This document shows, one piece after another, positions 42,948 to 52,297 of a stretch of DNA of 64,000 bases. Source of the stretch: Pedobacter sp. Leaf194 (lineage in GTDB: Bacteria; Bacteroidota; Bacteroidia; Sphingobacteriales; Sphingobacteriaceae); contig NZ_LMPU01000001.1 in the NCBI RefSeq assembly GCF_001423945.1, positions 642,373-706,372 on the forward strand. Direction: 5' to 3'. Position numbers and translations under genes: made by a program. The notes below the pieces were generated by a model, which was not told the DNA's origin, did no database searches, and worked only from the letters and a program-made list of their open reading frames with translations. The stretch's first letter is position 1. Every line of letters begins with the position of its first letter.

Positions 42948-44648
42948 GTGAAAAAAAATTTATTCTTCATTATCTTATTTTGCGCTGCGGTTTTTACTGC
43001 AAACGCCCAAAAACAAGCTTATCTCGACATGTTAGTCAATCAACCAAAATGGGTTGATTCGGTCTTCAAGAAATTGAATCGGAGGGAAAAAATTGCGCAG
43101 ATGTTTTTTGTTAGGGCGCACACAAATTTGGGTCAGAAATATATTGACTCGGTGGAGCTGGTGATAAAAAAAGAACAACTGGGCGGGGTGATTTTCTTTC
43201 AGGGCGGCCCGGTAAGGCAGGCAAGAGCAACAAACGCTTATCAAAAGGTAAGTCGTGTGCCCTTAATTATTGCAAATGATGGCGAATGGGGTTTGGGTAT
43301 GCGTTTGGATAGCACAATAGCTTATCCTTACCAGATGACTTTGGGAGCCATCCAAAACAAAGATTTAATTTATAGAATGGGGCAGGAAGTTGCCAAAGAT
43401 TTTAAACGCATGGGCATGCAAATGAATCTGGCGCCCGATGCTGATATTAATAACAATGCAAAGAATCCTGTTATCAACTACCGTTCGTTTGGAGAAAACA
43501 AATATAATGTGGCCACGAAAACAGCCACTTATATGAAAGGAATGCAGGATGGAGGATTGTTAACGACATTAAAACACTTTCCCGGCCACGGCGATACAGA
43601 CGTAGATTCGCATTATGATTTACCACAACTTACCTTTAGTGCGGCCAGGCTGGATAGTTTAGAGATGTACCCTTTTAAAGAATTAATTAAACAAGGTGCT
43701 TCGGGAATTATGATCGCCCACATGAACATTCCGGCTTTGGATAACACGCCGAATTTACCTTCTACCTTATCTAAACCAATTGTTACCGGAATTTTGAAAG
43801 ATAAACTTGGCTTTAAGGGTTTGGTAATTTCTGATGCGATGGATATGAAAGGCGTAGTTAAATTTTTTAAAAATGGCGAAGCAGATGTTTTGGGTATTGT
43901 TGCCGGTAACGATATTTTAGAGCTATCAGAGAACAGCGACAGAGCGGTGAAACTGATTAGAAAAGCCATTAGGCAAGGAAGAATTAATATGGCAGATGTT
44001 GATGTTAGTGTGCGTAAAATTCTTACTGCTAAATACTGGGCCGGCCTAAATCGAAAAGATACAGTTGTTACGCAGGGCATTGTTGCGGGCGTAAACAGGA
44101 ACGCCAGCAATGCGTTAGTACAAGAATTGGCCAATGCTTCGGTTACTTTATTAAAGGGTAAGGAGTACATTAAAAACCTTGTTCCGATAAGAAGAACCGC
44201 GATTATTAGCATCGGCGTGCCAACGGTAACTAAATTCCAAAAAGAAGTTTCGAAAGGATTTTACAACTCTGTTTATTATGTTTTAGACAAGGATGCCTCT
44301 GCTACGCAAATTTCCAATGTAGCACGAGAAATTGGTGCGTTTGATCAGGTCATTGTCGGCATACATGATAGCCGCTCGAGGCCGGGAAATAACATTCCAC
44401 TTAATGCGGGCGTTAAAAATTTTGTTAAAGAACTTAGTGGTAAGAACGCTGTTTTTGCCTTGTTTGCAAATCCCTACAATCTTGCAGGTTTACCTGGACT
44501 GGAAAACAGCAAAGGCTTAGTAATTGGATACCAGAAAGAAGATTATATGCAAATTTCAGCAGCTGCTGTAATTAATAACCGTTTGGTGCCAAGTGGTAAG
44601 TTGCCGGTTAGCATTTTACCAAATTTTAAATACGGTGAGGGACTGTAG
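42948..44648 (+). CDS. Exported GH3 beta-N-acetylhexosaminidase (NagZ-like)
   Basis: A 566-residue protein starting at GTG (42948-42950), with a signal peptide ending TANAQ (residue 21). The NagZ signature KHFPGHGDTDVDSH is at residues 209-222, including the Asp/His pair used as general acid in NagZ. The nucleophile is Asp296 in VISDAMDM. A C-terminal domain of about 180 residues follows. It would release N-acetylglucosamine from muropeptides or chitin fragments, here in the periplasm rather than the cytosol where E. coli NagZ works. Confidence 0.9.
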   Translation: MKKNLFFIILFCAAVFTANAQKQAYLDMLVNQPKWVDSVFKKLNRREKIAQMFFVRAHTNLGQKYIDSVELVIKKEQLGGVIFFQGGPVRQARATNAYQKVSRVPLIIANDGEWGLGMRLDSTIAYPYQMTLGAIQNKDLIYRMGQEVAKDFKRMGMQMNLAPDADINNNAKNPVINYRSFGENKYNVATKTATYMKGMQDGGLLTTLKHFPGHGDTDVDSHYDLPQLTFSAARLDSLEMYPFKELIKQGASGIMIAHMNIPALDNTPNLPSTLSKPIVTGILKDKLGFKGLVISDAMDMKGVVKFFKNGEADVLGIVAGNDILELSENSDRAVKLIRKAIRQGRINMADVDVSVRKILTAKYWAGLNRKDTVVTQGIVAGVNRNASNALVQELANASVTLLKGKEYIKNLVPIRRTAIISIGVPTVTKFQKEVSKGFYNSVYYVLDKDASATQISNVAREIGAFDQVIVGIHDSRSRPGNNIPLNAGVKNFVKELSGKNAVFALFANPYNLAGLPGLENSKGLVIGYQKEDYMQISAAAVINNRLVPSGKLPVSILPNFKYGEGL

Positions 44649-44730
44649 TTTCATTCTGTACCAAAACATCTGGCGATAAATCTGCACTTCAATTTATCGT
44701 TAAATTAATGGATTTGCACAACCCATAAAG

Positions 44731-44769
44731 AATGCCGAATTTTGCCAGGAATTCGGCATTCTTGTTTTT
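44731..44769 (+). terminator. Intrinsic terminator after the GH3 gene
   Basis: AATGCCGAATT pairs with AATTCGGCATT and is followed by cttgttttt. An upstream in-frame ATG of the next gene (44732) falls inside this stem and is therefore not its start. Confidence 0.82.
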
Positions 44770-44791
44770 AAGCCTATTTGCATTTAATTAT

Positions 44792-45238
44792 ATGAAACCA
44801 ATTTACATCTTTGCCTTCCTGCTCATGTTATTTAAAATTTCTTTTGCACAGAAAGGTGAGGTAACGGTTATAAAGGATCCGCTGATTGATAGCTTGATAG
44901 CGAAAAGAATGGAGGTTTACCGCTCTACGGGCGATGTGACCCTGAAGCCAAACAAGCCTGTGGTATCCGACTATGGATACCGGGTACAGGTTTTTTACGG
45001 CTCAGACCGGCGGGAAATGTTTAACCAGCAAGCCCGGTTTAAAAGCAGCTACCCGAAAATAAACACCTACATTGTTTATAAGGAACCAAACTATTACTTA
45101 CGCGTAGGTGATTTTAGAACAAGACTCGAAGCCCAGCGCTTGATGAGCGAACTTAGGGCAACTTTCCCAACATTATTTATTTTCAGGGAGAAAATTAACG
45201 CACCAATTTTAGAAACGACCACTGATGATCAAAGATAA
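44792..45238 (+). CDS. Exported SPOR-domain protein
   Basis: A 148-residue protein with a signal peptide (MKPIYIFAFLLMLFKISFAQ). The C-terminal half has GYRVQVFYGSDRREMFNQQA and YYLRVGDFRTRLEAQRLMSEL, the two halves of a SPOR domain, which binds denuded septal peptidoglycan. It overlaps the following M20 gene by 14 nt, implying co-translation. Confidence 0.85.
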   Translation: MKPIYIFAFLLMLFKISFAQKGEVTVIKDPLIDSLIAKRMEVYRSTGDVTLKPNKPVVSDYGYRVQVFYGSDRREMFNQQARFKSSYPKINTYIVYKEPNYYLRVGDFRTRLEAQRLMSELRATFPTLFIFREKINAPILETTTDDQR

Positions 45239-46409
45239 AATTAAAGATTTAGCCGGGCATATTTTTAACGATGTTGTAGGCTATCGTCGCCATATACACG
45301 CTAACCCGGAGTTATCCTTTAAAGAATTCGAAACCTCCTTATTCATTAAAGAAAAGCTTAGCAAATGGGGAATTGAGTTTACCGATTGTGCCAATACGGG
45401 TGTTGTCGGGCTGATTAAAGGTAATCTTCCTTCCGAAAATGTGATTGCCTTAAGGGGCGATATGGATGCTTTGCCTATTCATGAAGCAAATGATAAGCCC
45501 TATATTTCAAAAAACCATGGCGTAATGCATGCATGTGGTCATGATGTGCATACGTCATCTTTACTAGGCACGGCATTTATTTTAAATCAGTTAAAAGATG
45601 ATTTTGGTGGCACAATAAAATTAATTTTTCAACCTGCAGAAGAATTGCTTCCTGGCGGTGCCAGCATTATGATTAAAGAAGGCGTGCTCGAAAACCCAAA
45701 ACCTCAGGCTATTGTTGGTCAGCATGTTATGCCTTTAATAGAAGCTGGTAAGGTAGGATTTCGCTCGGGTATTTACATGGCATCAACCGACGAACTTTAT
45801 GTAACAGTAACAGGCAAGGGCGGTCACGGTGCTCAGCCACATCAAAATATAGATCCGGTTCTAATTGCATCTCATATCATCATTGCCTTACAACAAATTG
45901 TTAGTCGAAATGCCGATCCTCGTCTGCCATCCGTACTATCATTTGGCAAAGTGATTGCAAATGGAGCAACAAACATCATTCCTAACGAAGTTAAAATTGA
46001 AGGCACATTTAGAACTTTGGATGAAGACTGGAGAAATGAGGCACATAAAAGAATGAAGAAAATGGCCGAAGGAATAGCAGAAAGTATGGGCGGTAGCTGC
46101 AATTTCGACATCCACAGAGGCTATCCTTTTTTAATTAACGAAGAAAAGTTAACGGCCAATGCAAGGGCTTTCGCCGAAGATTTTTTAGGAAAGGAAAACG
46201 TAGTCGATTTAGACATCTGGATGGCCGCAGAAGACTTTTCATTCTATTCTCAGGTTACTGATGCTTGTTTTTATCGTTTGGGAACCGGCAATGCCGAAAA
46301 GGATACCTGTTATTCTGTACATACGCCAAGATTCGATATTGACGAAGATGCCTTGAAACTGTCCACAGGCTTGATGGCATACATTGCCGTTAAGCAGCTG
46401 GGTAATTAA
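45225..46409 (+). CDS. M20 family amidohydrolase, cytosolic
   Basis: A 394-residue metal-dependent amidohydrolase of the M20D (N-acyl-amino acid / hippurate hydrolase) type. Motifs are ALRGDMDALPIHE, HACGHDVHTS, FQPAEELLPGG and GGHGAQPHQ. There is no signal peptide. It removes an acyl group from an amino acid or small conjugate; the substrate is unknown. The 14-nt overlap with the SPOR gene links their expression. Confidence 0.88.
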   Translation: MIKDKIKDLAGHIFNDVVGYRRHIHANPELSFKEFETSLFIKEKLSKWGIEFTDCANTGVVGLIKGNLPSENVIALRGDMDALPIHEANDKPYISKNHGVMHACGHDVHTSSLLGTAFILNQLKDDFGGTIKLIFQPAEELLPGGASIMIKEGVLENPKPQAIVGQHVMPLIEAGKVGFRSGIYMASTDELYVTVTGKGGHGAQPHQNIDPVLIASHIIIALQQIVSRNADPRLPSVLSFGKVIANGATNIIPNEVKIEGTFRTLDEDWRNEAHKRMKKMAEGIAESMGGSCNFDIHRGYPFLINEEKLTANARAFAEDFLGKENVVDLDIWMAAEDFSFYSQVTDACFYRLGTGNAEKDTCYSVHTPRFDIDEDALKLSTGLMAYIAVKQLGN

Positions 46410-46499
46410 CATTCAGATCACCTGAATTAAATGATGCAATGTCCGTTGCTCATTTACTCATCTGGCAAAAGGGCATCATTTTTGAATATAAAGCATTAC

Positions 46500-47441
46500 A
46501 TGAAAAAAATACTTCTTTTAGCAATACTTTCACTATTTTTCTTCGAAGGCTATAGCCAGATTATCGACCGTTTCAATCCCGACACGGTTAAAACAATTAC
46601 CCTGGATTCTTCGGTAAATATTAAAGCAGAAAGATTAAACGTAGAAACATTTATTAAAGCAGTGATGAATGATACTTCGTTTTACCAATCGTTCCGCGAT
46701 ATGAAACGTTACAGTTTTATTGCCGAAAACCGCATTTACAGTTACGATAAGAAAAATAAAGTAGATGGTAAAATTTACCGGAAAATAAGACACAATAACA
46801 GCGGACCATACAAAATGGAATACCTCGTTAAAGAAGATGAGGGAAATATGTACAAAAAGAATGGCAAATATCAACTGTATACTGTAGAAATGTTCGATTA
46901 CATTTTTATGAATGCTTACAATACTGATTTTATGCCAAACGCACCTGCCGGAGACGGTAAAGGCGGTACAAATGAAAGCTATAAAACGAAATTAAAAACG
47001 CTCATTTTTAACCCCGGAAGGCCTGTTAAGGTTCCTTTTATTGGCAGTAAAACTGAAATATTTTCGGCAAATATGCGCCAGTATTATGATTATGCTTTTA
47101 GCAGCGGAACCTACCTCGATTCAATTCCAGTTTATCGATTTAAGGTTTCCGTTAAGCCTGATTTAAGTAGTTGGACCAAAGACGGGCTGATGATAAAAGA
47201 CCTTGTAACCATTTTTGATAAGCGGAATTTCAATATTTTAGGTCGTTATGTTGATATGAAATACAGCAACATGCTTTTCGATTTTGATGTTCAGATGAAT
47301 ATTGAAATGGGCTATTTCGGCGACGATAAATTACCTACAAAAATTACCTATCAGGGTAACTGGGATTACCCTTTTAAAAAAGAGGAACGGGCAAGTTTTT
47401 TAATTCTCCACAAAGATTACAAGCTGGAAAAGGGTAAGTAA
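46500..47441 (+). CDS. Hypothetical exported protein
   Basis: The ATG at 46500 gives a signal peptide (MKKILLLAILSLFFFEGYSQ). The remaining 290 residues are rich in Tyr, Lys and Asp, with alternating hydrophobic strands such as DMKRYSFIAENRIYSYDKK and YKMEYLVKED, resembling outer-membrane-associated or LolA-like lipid-binding beta folds. I do not recognise a family. It lies between the M20 and serine hydrolase genes on the same strand. Confidence 0.7.
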   Translation: MKKILLLAILSLFFFEGYSQIIDRFNPDTVKTITLDSSVNIKAERLNVETFIKAVMNDTSFYQSFRDMKRYSFIAENRIYSYDKKNKVDGKIYRKIRHNNSGPYKMEYLVKEDEGNMYKKNGKYQLYTVEMFDYIFMNAYNTDFMPNAPAGDGKGGTNESYKTKLKTLIFNPGRPVKVPFIGSKTEIFSANMRQYYDYAFSSGTYLDSIPVYRFKVSVKPDLSSWTKDGLMIKDLVTIFDKRNFNILGRYVDMKYSNMLFDFDVQMNIEMGYFGDDKLPTKITYQGNWDYPFKKEERASFLILHKDYKLEKGK

Positions 47442-47497
47442 CTGCATCTATCGGATCAAAAGATTTAGTATCTTTAGCCTTTAAAATAACCGATATA

Positions 47498-49063
47498 ATG
47501 CAACCAATTTTTTCAGCTAAATTCAAACTACTTTTCCTCTCCTTATTCTTTTCTGCGTTTGCTTTACAGGCTCAGGTTTTAACGTCGAAGCAAATTGACA
47601 GCGTTGTAGAAAAAACCTTAAGCACCTTTAATGTGCCCGGAATTGCGGTTTCGGTTATAAAGGATGGTAAGGTTGTGCACCTCAAAGGATATGGCGTCCG
47701 TTCGATAAAAACGAATAAAAAGGTTGATGAAAACACGCTTTTCGGCGTTGCCTCAAACACCAAAGCATTTACTGCAGCTGCGCTAGGCATGCTTGTGGAT
47801 GAGAAGAAAATTACCTGGGATACCAAAGTAACTGATGTTATCCCGGAGTTTAAAATGTACGATGCCTATGTAACCTCAGAATTTACAATTCGGGATTTGT
47901 TAACCCACCGCAGTGGTTTGGGTTTGGGTGCCGGCGACTTAATGATTTGGCCGGATTCATCAACAGTTGATAAGAAACAACTGATTCATAACCTTCGGTT
48001 TTTAAAGCCAGTTTCTTCGTTCCGTACAAAATACGATTACGACAACCTGATGTATATTGTGGCTGGTGATGTAGTTGCAAGGGTTTCTGGTGAAAAATAT
48101 GAAGATTTTATTGAGACGAGATTTTTCAAGCCACTCGGAATGACTAAAACTGCTGCTTCCTGGTACCGCTTGAAAGATAAATCGAACGTTATCGATGGGC
48201 ATGCACCATACCAGGGGAAATTGCTTCCGGTTGGGTTAAGCTTTGGAGAAGTTGCAAATGCTGCAGGCGGAATTTATTCGAGCGTTACGGATATGAGTAA
48301 GTGGGTAACTGCCATGATCAACGGCGGGAAATACGGCGAAAATTTGAGTAGTAAGTTGTTCAGTCCGGCAGTTCATAAAGAGTTGTGGACGCCCCAAACC
48401 ATTATAGCGGGCGGCAACCCTGCAAGTTTTAGCAGTTACGGTTTAGGTTGGTTTTTAAGCAATGTTAACGGAAATTTCCAGGCTACACATACCGGAGGTT
48501 TATCAGGCATAGTTACGCAGGTTACCATTTTACCTGATTTAAAGCTTGGCATTATCGTTTTAACCAATCAGCAATCTGGTGCTGCTTTTAACGCCATTAC
48601 CAATTCTATAAAAGATGGTTATTTGGGCATTAAGGGCCAGAACCGGATTAAAGCCTATAACGATAACAGGTTAAGAAACGAAAGCCAGGCCGATGAATTG
48701 GTAAAAAAGGTGTGGACAGACATTGATGCACAACAAAAAAACAGCGCCGTAACACCTAACCTTAAAAATTATCTTGGTACTTTTAACGATGCCTGGTTCG
48801 GCGAAGTAAACATTAGCGAAGCAAATGGAAAAATGCATTTCGAGGCTAAAAATGCCCCGAAGTTGCGTGGCGACATGACTTTTTATAAAGGGAACACTTT
48901 TATTGTAAAATGGTACGACAGAAGCTTAGATGCAGATGCTTTCGTGAGTTTTACATTAGATAATACCGCAACCGCGAATGGATTTAAAATGTCGGCAATC
49001 TCACCTTTAACAGATTTTAGTTTCGACTTTCAGGATTTAGACTTTAAGAAAACGATAAAATAA
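47498..49063 (+). CDS. Exported serine hydrolase, class C beta-lactamase fold with C-terminal DUF3471
   Basis: A 521-residue protein with a signal peptide ending LQAQ (residue 26). The serine hydrolase triad motifs are SNTK (Ser86, Lys89), YDN (181-183) and HTGG near residue 331. A DUF3471-like beta domain occupies about residues 410-520. The family includes DD-peptidases, esterases and beta-lactamases; which of these cannot be told. An SGNH hydrolase gene follows after 4 nt. Confidence 0.88.
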   Translation: MQPIFSAKFKLLFLSLFFSAFALQAQVLTSKQIDSVVEKTLSTFNVPGIAVSVIKDGKVVHLKGYGVRSIKTNKKVDENTLFGVASNTKAFTAAALGMLVDEKKITWDTKVTDVIPEFKMYDAYVTSEFTIRDLLTHRSGLGLGAGDLMIWPDSSTVDKKQLIHNLRFLKPVSSFRTKYDYDNLMYIVAGDVVARVSGEKYEDFIETRFFKPLGMTKTAASWYRLKDKSNVIDGHAPYQGKLLPVGLSFGEVANAAGGIYSSVTDMSKWVTAMINGGKYGENLSSKLFSPAVHKELWTPQTIIAGGNPASFSSYGLGWFLSNVNGNFQATHTGGLSGIVTQVTILPDLKLGIIVLTNQQSGAAFNAITNSIKDGYLGIKGQNRIKAYNDNRLRNESQADELVKKVWTDIDAQQKNSAVTPNLKNYLGTFNDAWFGEVNISEANGKMHFEAKNAPKLRGDMTFYKGNTFIVKWYDRSLDADAFVSFTLDNTATANGFKMSAISPLTDFSFDFQDLDFKKTIK

Positions 49064-49067
49064 TACC

Positions 49068-49727
49068 ATGAAAACTACATTAAAAATCACCCTGCTTTTT
49101 TCAGTTTGTATTCTATTTTTAACTTCAATGACATTTAAACCGAAACGAATTATCTTTTTTGGCGATTCGATTACACAACAAGGAGTATCAGCCAACGGTT
49201 ACGTCACGTTGATAAAAAAAGCGTTAGATTCTACCAAATACACCGTAATGGGCGCAGGAATTGGCGGTAACAAAGTATATGATTTATACCTGCGTTTAGA
49301 AGATGATGTTTTAAATAAGAAACCCGACTTAGTAGTTATTTACGTTGGCATCAACGATGTTTGGCATAAACAATCTTCTCATACGGGAACAGATTACGAC
49401 AAATATTTAAAGTTTTATCAGGCATTAATTAATAAAATTCAGGGTGTTGGGAGCAAGGTTGTGTTGGTAACCCCGTCGGTAGTTGGCGAGAAAAAAGACG
49501 GAACTAATGAACTTGATGCCGATTTAAATAAGTATGCCGAAGGAATTAGAAAGTTGGCGGCTAAAAACAACTTGCCTGTTTGCGATTTACGGAAAATCTT
49601 CGCTGATTACGAAGCGAAAAACAATCCTGAAGACAAAGAAAAAGGGATTTTGACTGTAGACCGCGTTCACCTGAACGTAACCGGGAACAAGCTTGTTGCC
49701 GATCAATTATTGCCACTGGTGAGATAA
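49068..49727 (+). CDS. Exported SGNH/GDSL hydrolase
   Basis: A 219-residue esterase-type enzyme with a hydrophobic N-terminus (LLFSVCILFLTSM). Block I FFGDSITQQG carries the catalytic Ser, VIYVGINDVWH is the block III Gly-Ile-Asn-Asp, and DRVHLN is the block V Asp-His. It probably deacylates sugars or lipids in the envelope. It is 4 nt behind the serine hydrolase gene, so co-transcribed. Confidence 0.88.
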   Translation: MKTTLKITLLFSVCILFLTSMTFKPKRIIFFGDSITQQGVSANGYVTLIKKALDSTKYTVMGAGIGGNKVYDLYLRLEDDVLNKKPDLVVIYVGINDVWHKQSSHTGTDYDKYLKFYQALINKIQGVGSKVVLVTPSVVGEKKDGTNELDADLNKYAEGIRKLAAKNNLPVCDLRKIFADYEAKNNPEDKEKGILTVDRVHLNVTGNKLVADQLLPLVR

Positions 49728-49857
49728 ACTGTTACAGGTTGCATGTTTTGGGCTGCAGGTTTCAAAATTTAAGAGCACAATAAAATAAAGTTAAAAAGAT
49801 GAAGGTTATAAGTTTTGGGTGATAAACCTTTAAGCGATAACTTACAGTGCAATCAAA

Positions 49858-51828
49858 ATGATAAACCGCGAAACGATAGATAAGATAATGGATACCGCCC
49901 GCATTGAGGAGGTAGTAGGGGATTTTGTGCAATTAAAAAAACGCGGAACAAGTTTAATCGGAAATTGCCCCTTTCATGGCGAAAAAACACCTTCATTTCA
50001 CGTTTCTGTAACCAAAGGAATCTATAAATGCTTTGGATGTGGTAAAGGCGGCGATTCGGTTCGTTTTATAATGGACCATGAAAAGTATAATTACCCTGAA
50101 GCGTTAAAATTTTTAGCAAACAAATACAACATTGAGGTTGAGGAAACCGAGCTGACGCCACAGGATACCGAAGCTCAAAATGCAAAGGAAAGTTTATACA
50201 TCGTTTCTCAGTTTGCAGCTGCTTTTTTCGTTAAACAACTCTGGGAAACTGATGAAGGCCGCGGAATTGGTTTGAGTTATTTTAAAGAGCGTGGTTTTAG
50301 AGAGGATATCTTAAAGAAATTCGAGGTGGGTTACTCGCCCGATGTTTGGGATGCCATGACTCAAAGCGCTATAAACGCTGGTCATAAACTCGAGTTTCTG
50401 GAGCAAACAGGCTTGTCGATTAAAAATGACAATGGCAAAATCTACGACCGTTTCCGCGGCCGTGTAATGTTTCCAATTCATAATTTTACTGGTAGAATTA
50501 TCGGCTTTGGCGGCCGTACTTTAAAAACCGATAAAAATGTTCCTAAATATGTAAACTCGCCGGAGAGTGAAATTTACCATAAATCCAATGTGCTTTATGG
50601 TTTGTTTCATGCCAAAAAAGCAATTAGAGATTTAGATAACTGCTATCTTGCCGAAGGCTACGCCGATGTTCTTTCCGTTCATCAGGCCGGTATAGAGAAT
50701 GTTGTCGCATCATCCGGTACTTCGTTAACCGTAGAACAAATAAAACTTATCGGGCGATTCACCCAAAATGTAACCATTCTTTTTGATGGCGATGCAGCAG
50801 GTATCAAGGCCTCTTTACGTGGTTTGGATATGATTCTGGAGGAAGGCTTAAATGTTAAAATAGTTTCTTTCCCGGATGGGCACGACCCAGATTCGTACAT
50901 GCATCACGTTGGCGCCGGTGCTTTCAAAACGTATTTAGAAAACAACAGAAAAGATTTTATCCTCTACAAAGCCAACGTATTATTAAAAGATGCTGGTGAT
51001 GACCCCATAAAGCGTGCCGGAATCATTCGTGACATTGTCGAAAGTATTGCGAAAATTCCAGATCCGATAAAGGCTTCTGTCTTCATTAGAGAGAGCAGTA
51101 GTTTGTTAGAAATTGAAGAGCGGATTCTACTTTCCGAACTGAATAAAATGCGCTCGGCCAAGAGTAAAAAATCGTTCGAAAGCAATCAAAGAACTGCTAA
51201 CTTAAATCAAAATCCTTATTCTTCCGGGCCACCGGAACCACTTGGTCCACCGGCTGATTTATGGGACGATAACGCCGGTTCGACAATACAACAAGCGGAA
51301 AACGATGAGCACCAGGAAAAGGAAATTATTCGCCTGCTATTGGCCTACGGACATGAGTTTGTAAACTGGGATAACATCGACGACATGGTTATTGGCTCCT
51401 TTGTGATGCAGAATTTAGCCGATGTTGAATTCGAAAACCCACTTTGTAAAAGAATCGTTGATTACTATAAATCAGAAATTGACAATGGTAGATTGCCAAC
51501 GGCAAATCACTTTATTAAGCACCAGGACCGGGATATTGCGGATTTAGCAATTACACTGTCTACCTCGGAGTATGCTTTGAGCGAAAACTGGCTTAACAAG
51601 CATCAAATTTACGTTAAAGACGAAACGATGCATTTGAAAGCAACCATTCTTGGCGGAATTTTTCACCTTAAAAAACGCAAGGTTGATAGAATCCTCACAA
51701 ATCTTCTGAAAGAAATAAAAGATGAAAAGGATAGCGATAATCAAATGATTTTGATGCAACGTTATGGTGTGATAAAAGGGGTTGAAAGAGAAATATCAAA
51801 ATTCCTGGGCTCTGTAATTGTGAAATAG
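49858..51828 (+). CDS. dnaG: DNA primase
   Basis: Synthesises RNA primers at the replication fork. The 656-residue protein has the N-terminal zinc ribbon with Cys37, His40, Cys58 and Cys61, the primase catalytic core around residues 130-250, and the TOPRIM motifs LAEGYADVLS and FDGDAAG. The C-terminal region of about 200 residues, for helicase contact, is less conserved. No rpsU or rpoD is adjacent. Confidence 0.96.
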   Translation: MINRETIDKIMDTARIEEVVGDFVQLKKRGTSLIGNCPFHGEKTPSFHVSVTKGIYKCFGCGKGGDSVRFIMDHEKYNYPEALKFLANKYNIEVEETELTPQDTEAQNAKESLYIVSQFAAAFFVKQLWETDEGRGIGLSYFKERGFREDILKKFEVGYSPDVWDAMTQSAINAGHKLEFLEQTGLSIKNDNGKIYDRFRGRVMFPIHNFTGRIIGFGGRTLKTDKNVPKYVNSPESEIYHKSNVLYGLFHAKKAIRDLDNCYLAEGYADVLSVHQAGIENVVASSGTSLTVEQIKLIGRFTQNVTILFDGDAAGIKASLRGLDMILEEGLNVKIVSFPDGHDPDSYMHHVGAGAFKTYLENNRKDFILYKANVLLKDAGDDPIKRAGIIRDIVESIAKIPDPIKASVFIRESSSLLEIEERILLSELNKMRSAKSKKSFESNQRTANLNQNPYSSGPPEPLGPPADLWDDNAGSTIQQAENDEHQEKEIIRLLLAYGHEFVNWDNIDDMVIGSFVMQNLADVEFENPLCKRIVDYYKSEIDNGRLPTANHFIKHQDRDIADLAITLSTSEYALSENWLNKHQIYVKDETMHLKATILGGIFHLKKRKVDRILTNLLKEIKDEKDSDNQMILMQRYGVIKGVEREISKFLGSVIVK

Positions 51829-51931
51829 ATATAGACTTGCTAAAAGTTTGTTATGTTCAACCTTAACAGTTGTGTTCCGAGGTCTTCAAATTTGAAGGCT
51901 GTAATAAAAAACCAATTAAAAAAATCCATCA

Positions 51932-52297
51932 ATGGCGCTCCATAATGATTTAGGTGTTAAAGGTGAGGGAATTGCCAAAATTTATCTTGAAGAAAATGGT
52001 TACGAGATTCTCGATGAAAACTGGGTTTATGGTAAGGCTGAAGTCGATTTAATTGCCTACAGGGATGGGATAATGGTATTTGTAGAAGTTAAAACCCGTA
52101 CATCCACAGCCTTTGGCATGCCCGAAGAATTTGTTCAAAAGGCAAAACAAAAACAGATGGAACTGGCTTCGCTTCAGTATATTGAGATCATGAACCATCA
52201 GAACGACATCCGCTTTGATATCATTGCTATAGTATTTAAAAAAGATAACACTTACAAATTAAAACACATAGAAGATGCTTTTTGGCCTGAAGATTAA
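51932..52297 (+). CDS. YraN family nuclease-fold protein
   Basis: A 121-residue UPF0102 protein with GEGIAKIYLEENGYEIL, ENWVYGKAEVDLIA and FVEVKTRTSTAFG; the Asp-Val-Asp / Glu-Val-Lys pattern is the restriction-nuclease-like core of the family. Function is unproven; Holliday-junction-resolvase similarity is often noted. It overlaps the next gene by 23 nt. Confidence 0.9.
   Translation: MALHNDLGVKGEGIAKIYLEENGYEILDENWVYGKAEVDLIAYRDGIMVFVEVKTRTSTAFGMPEEFVQKAKQKQMELASLQYIEIMNHQNDIRFDIIAIVFKKDNTYKLKHIEDAFWPED

Noticed and set aside
43613..44212. A 199-codon minus-strand frame.
   Set aside because: Antisense to the GH3 gene containing the KHFPGHGDTD signature; no independent support.
44732..44791. 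An upstream ATG extending the SPOR protein by 20 residues.
   Set aside because: The ATG lies within the stem of the terminator following the GH3 gene, and the next ATG yields a clean signal peptide.
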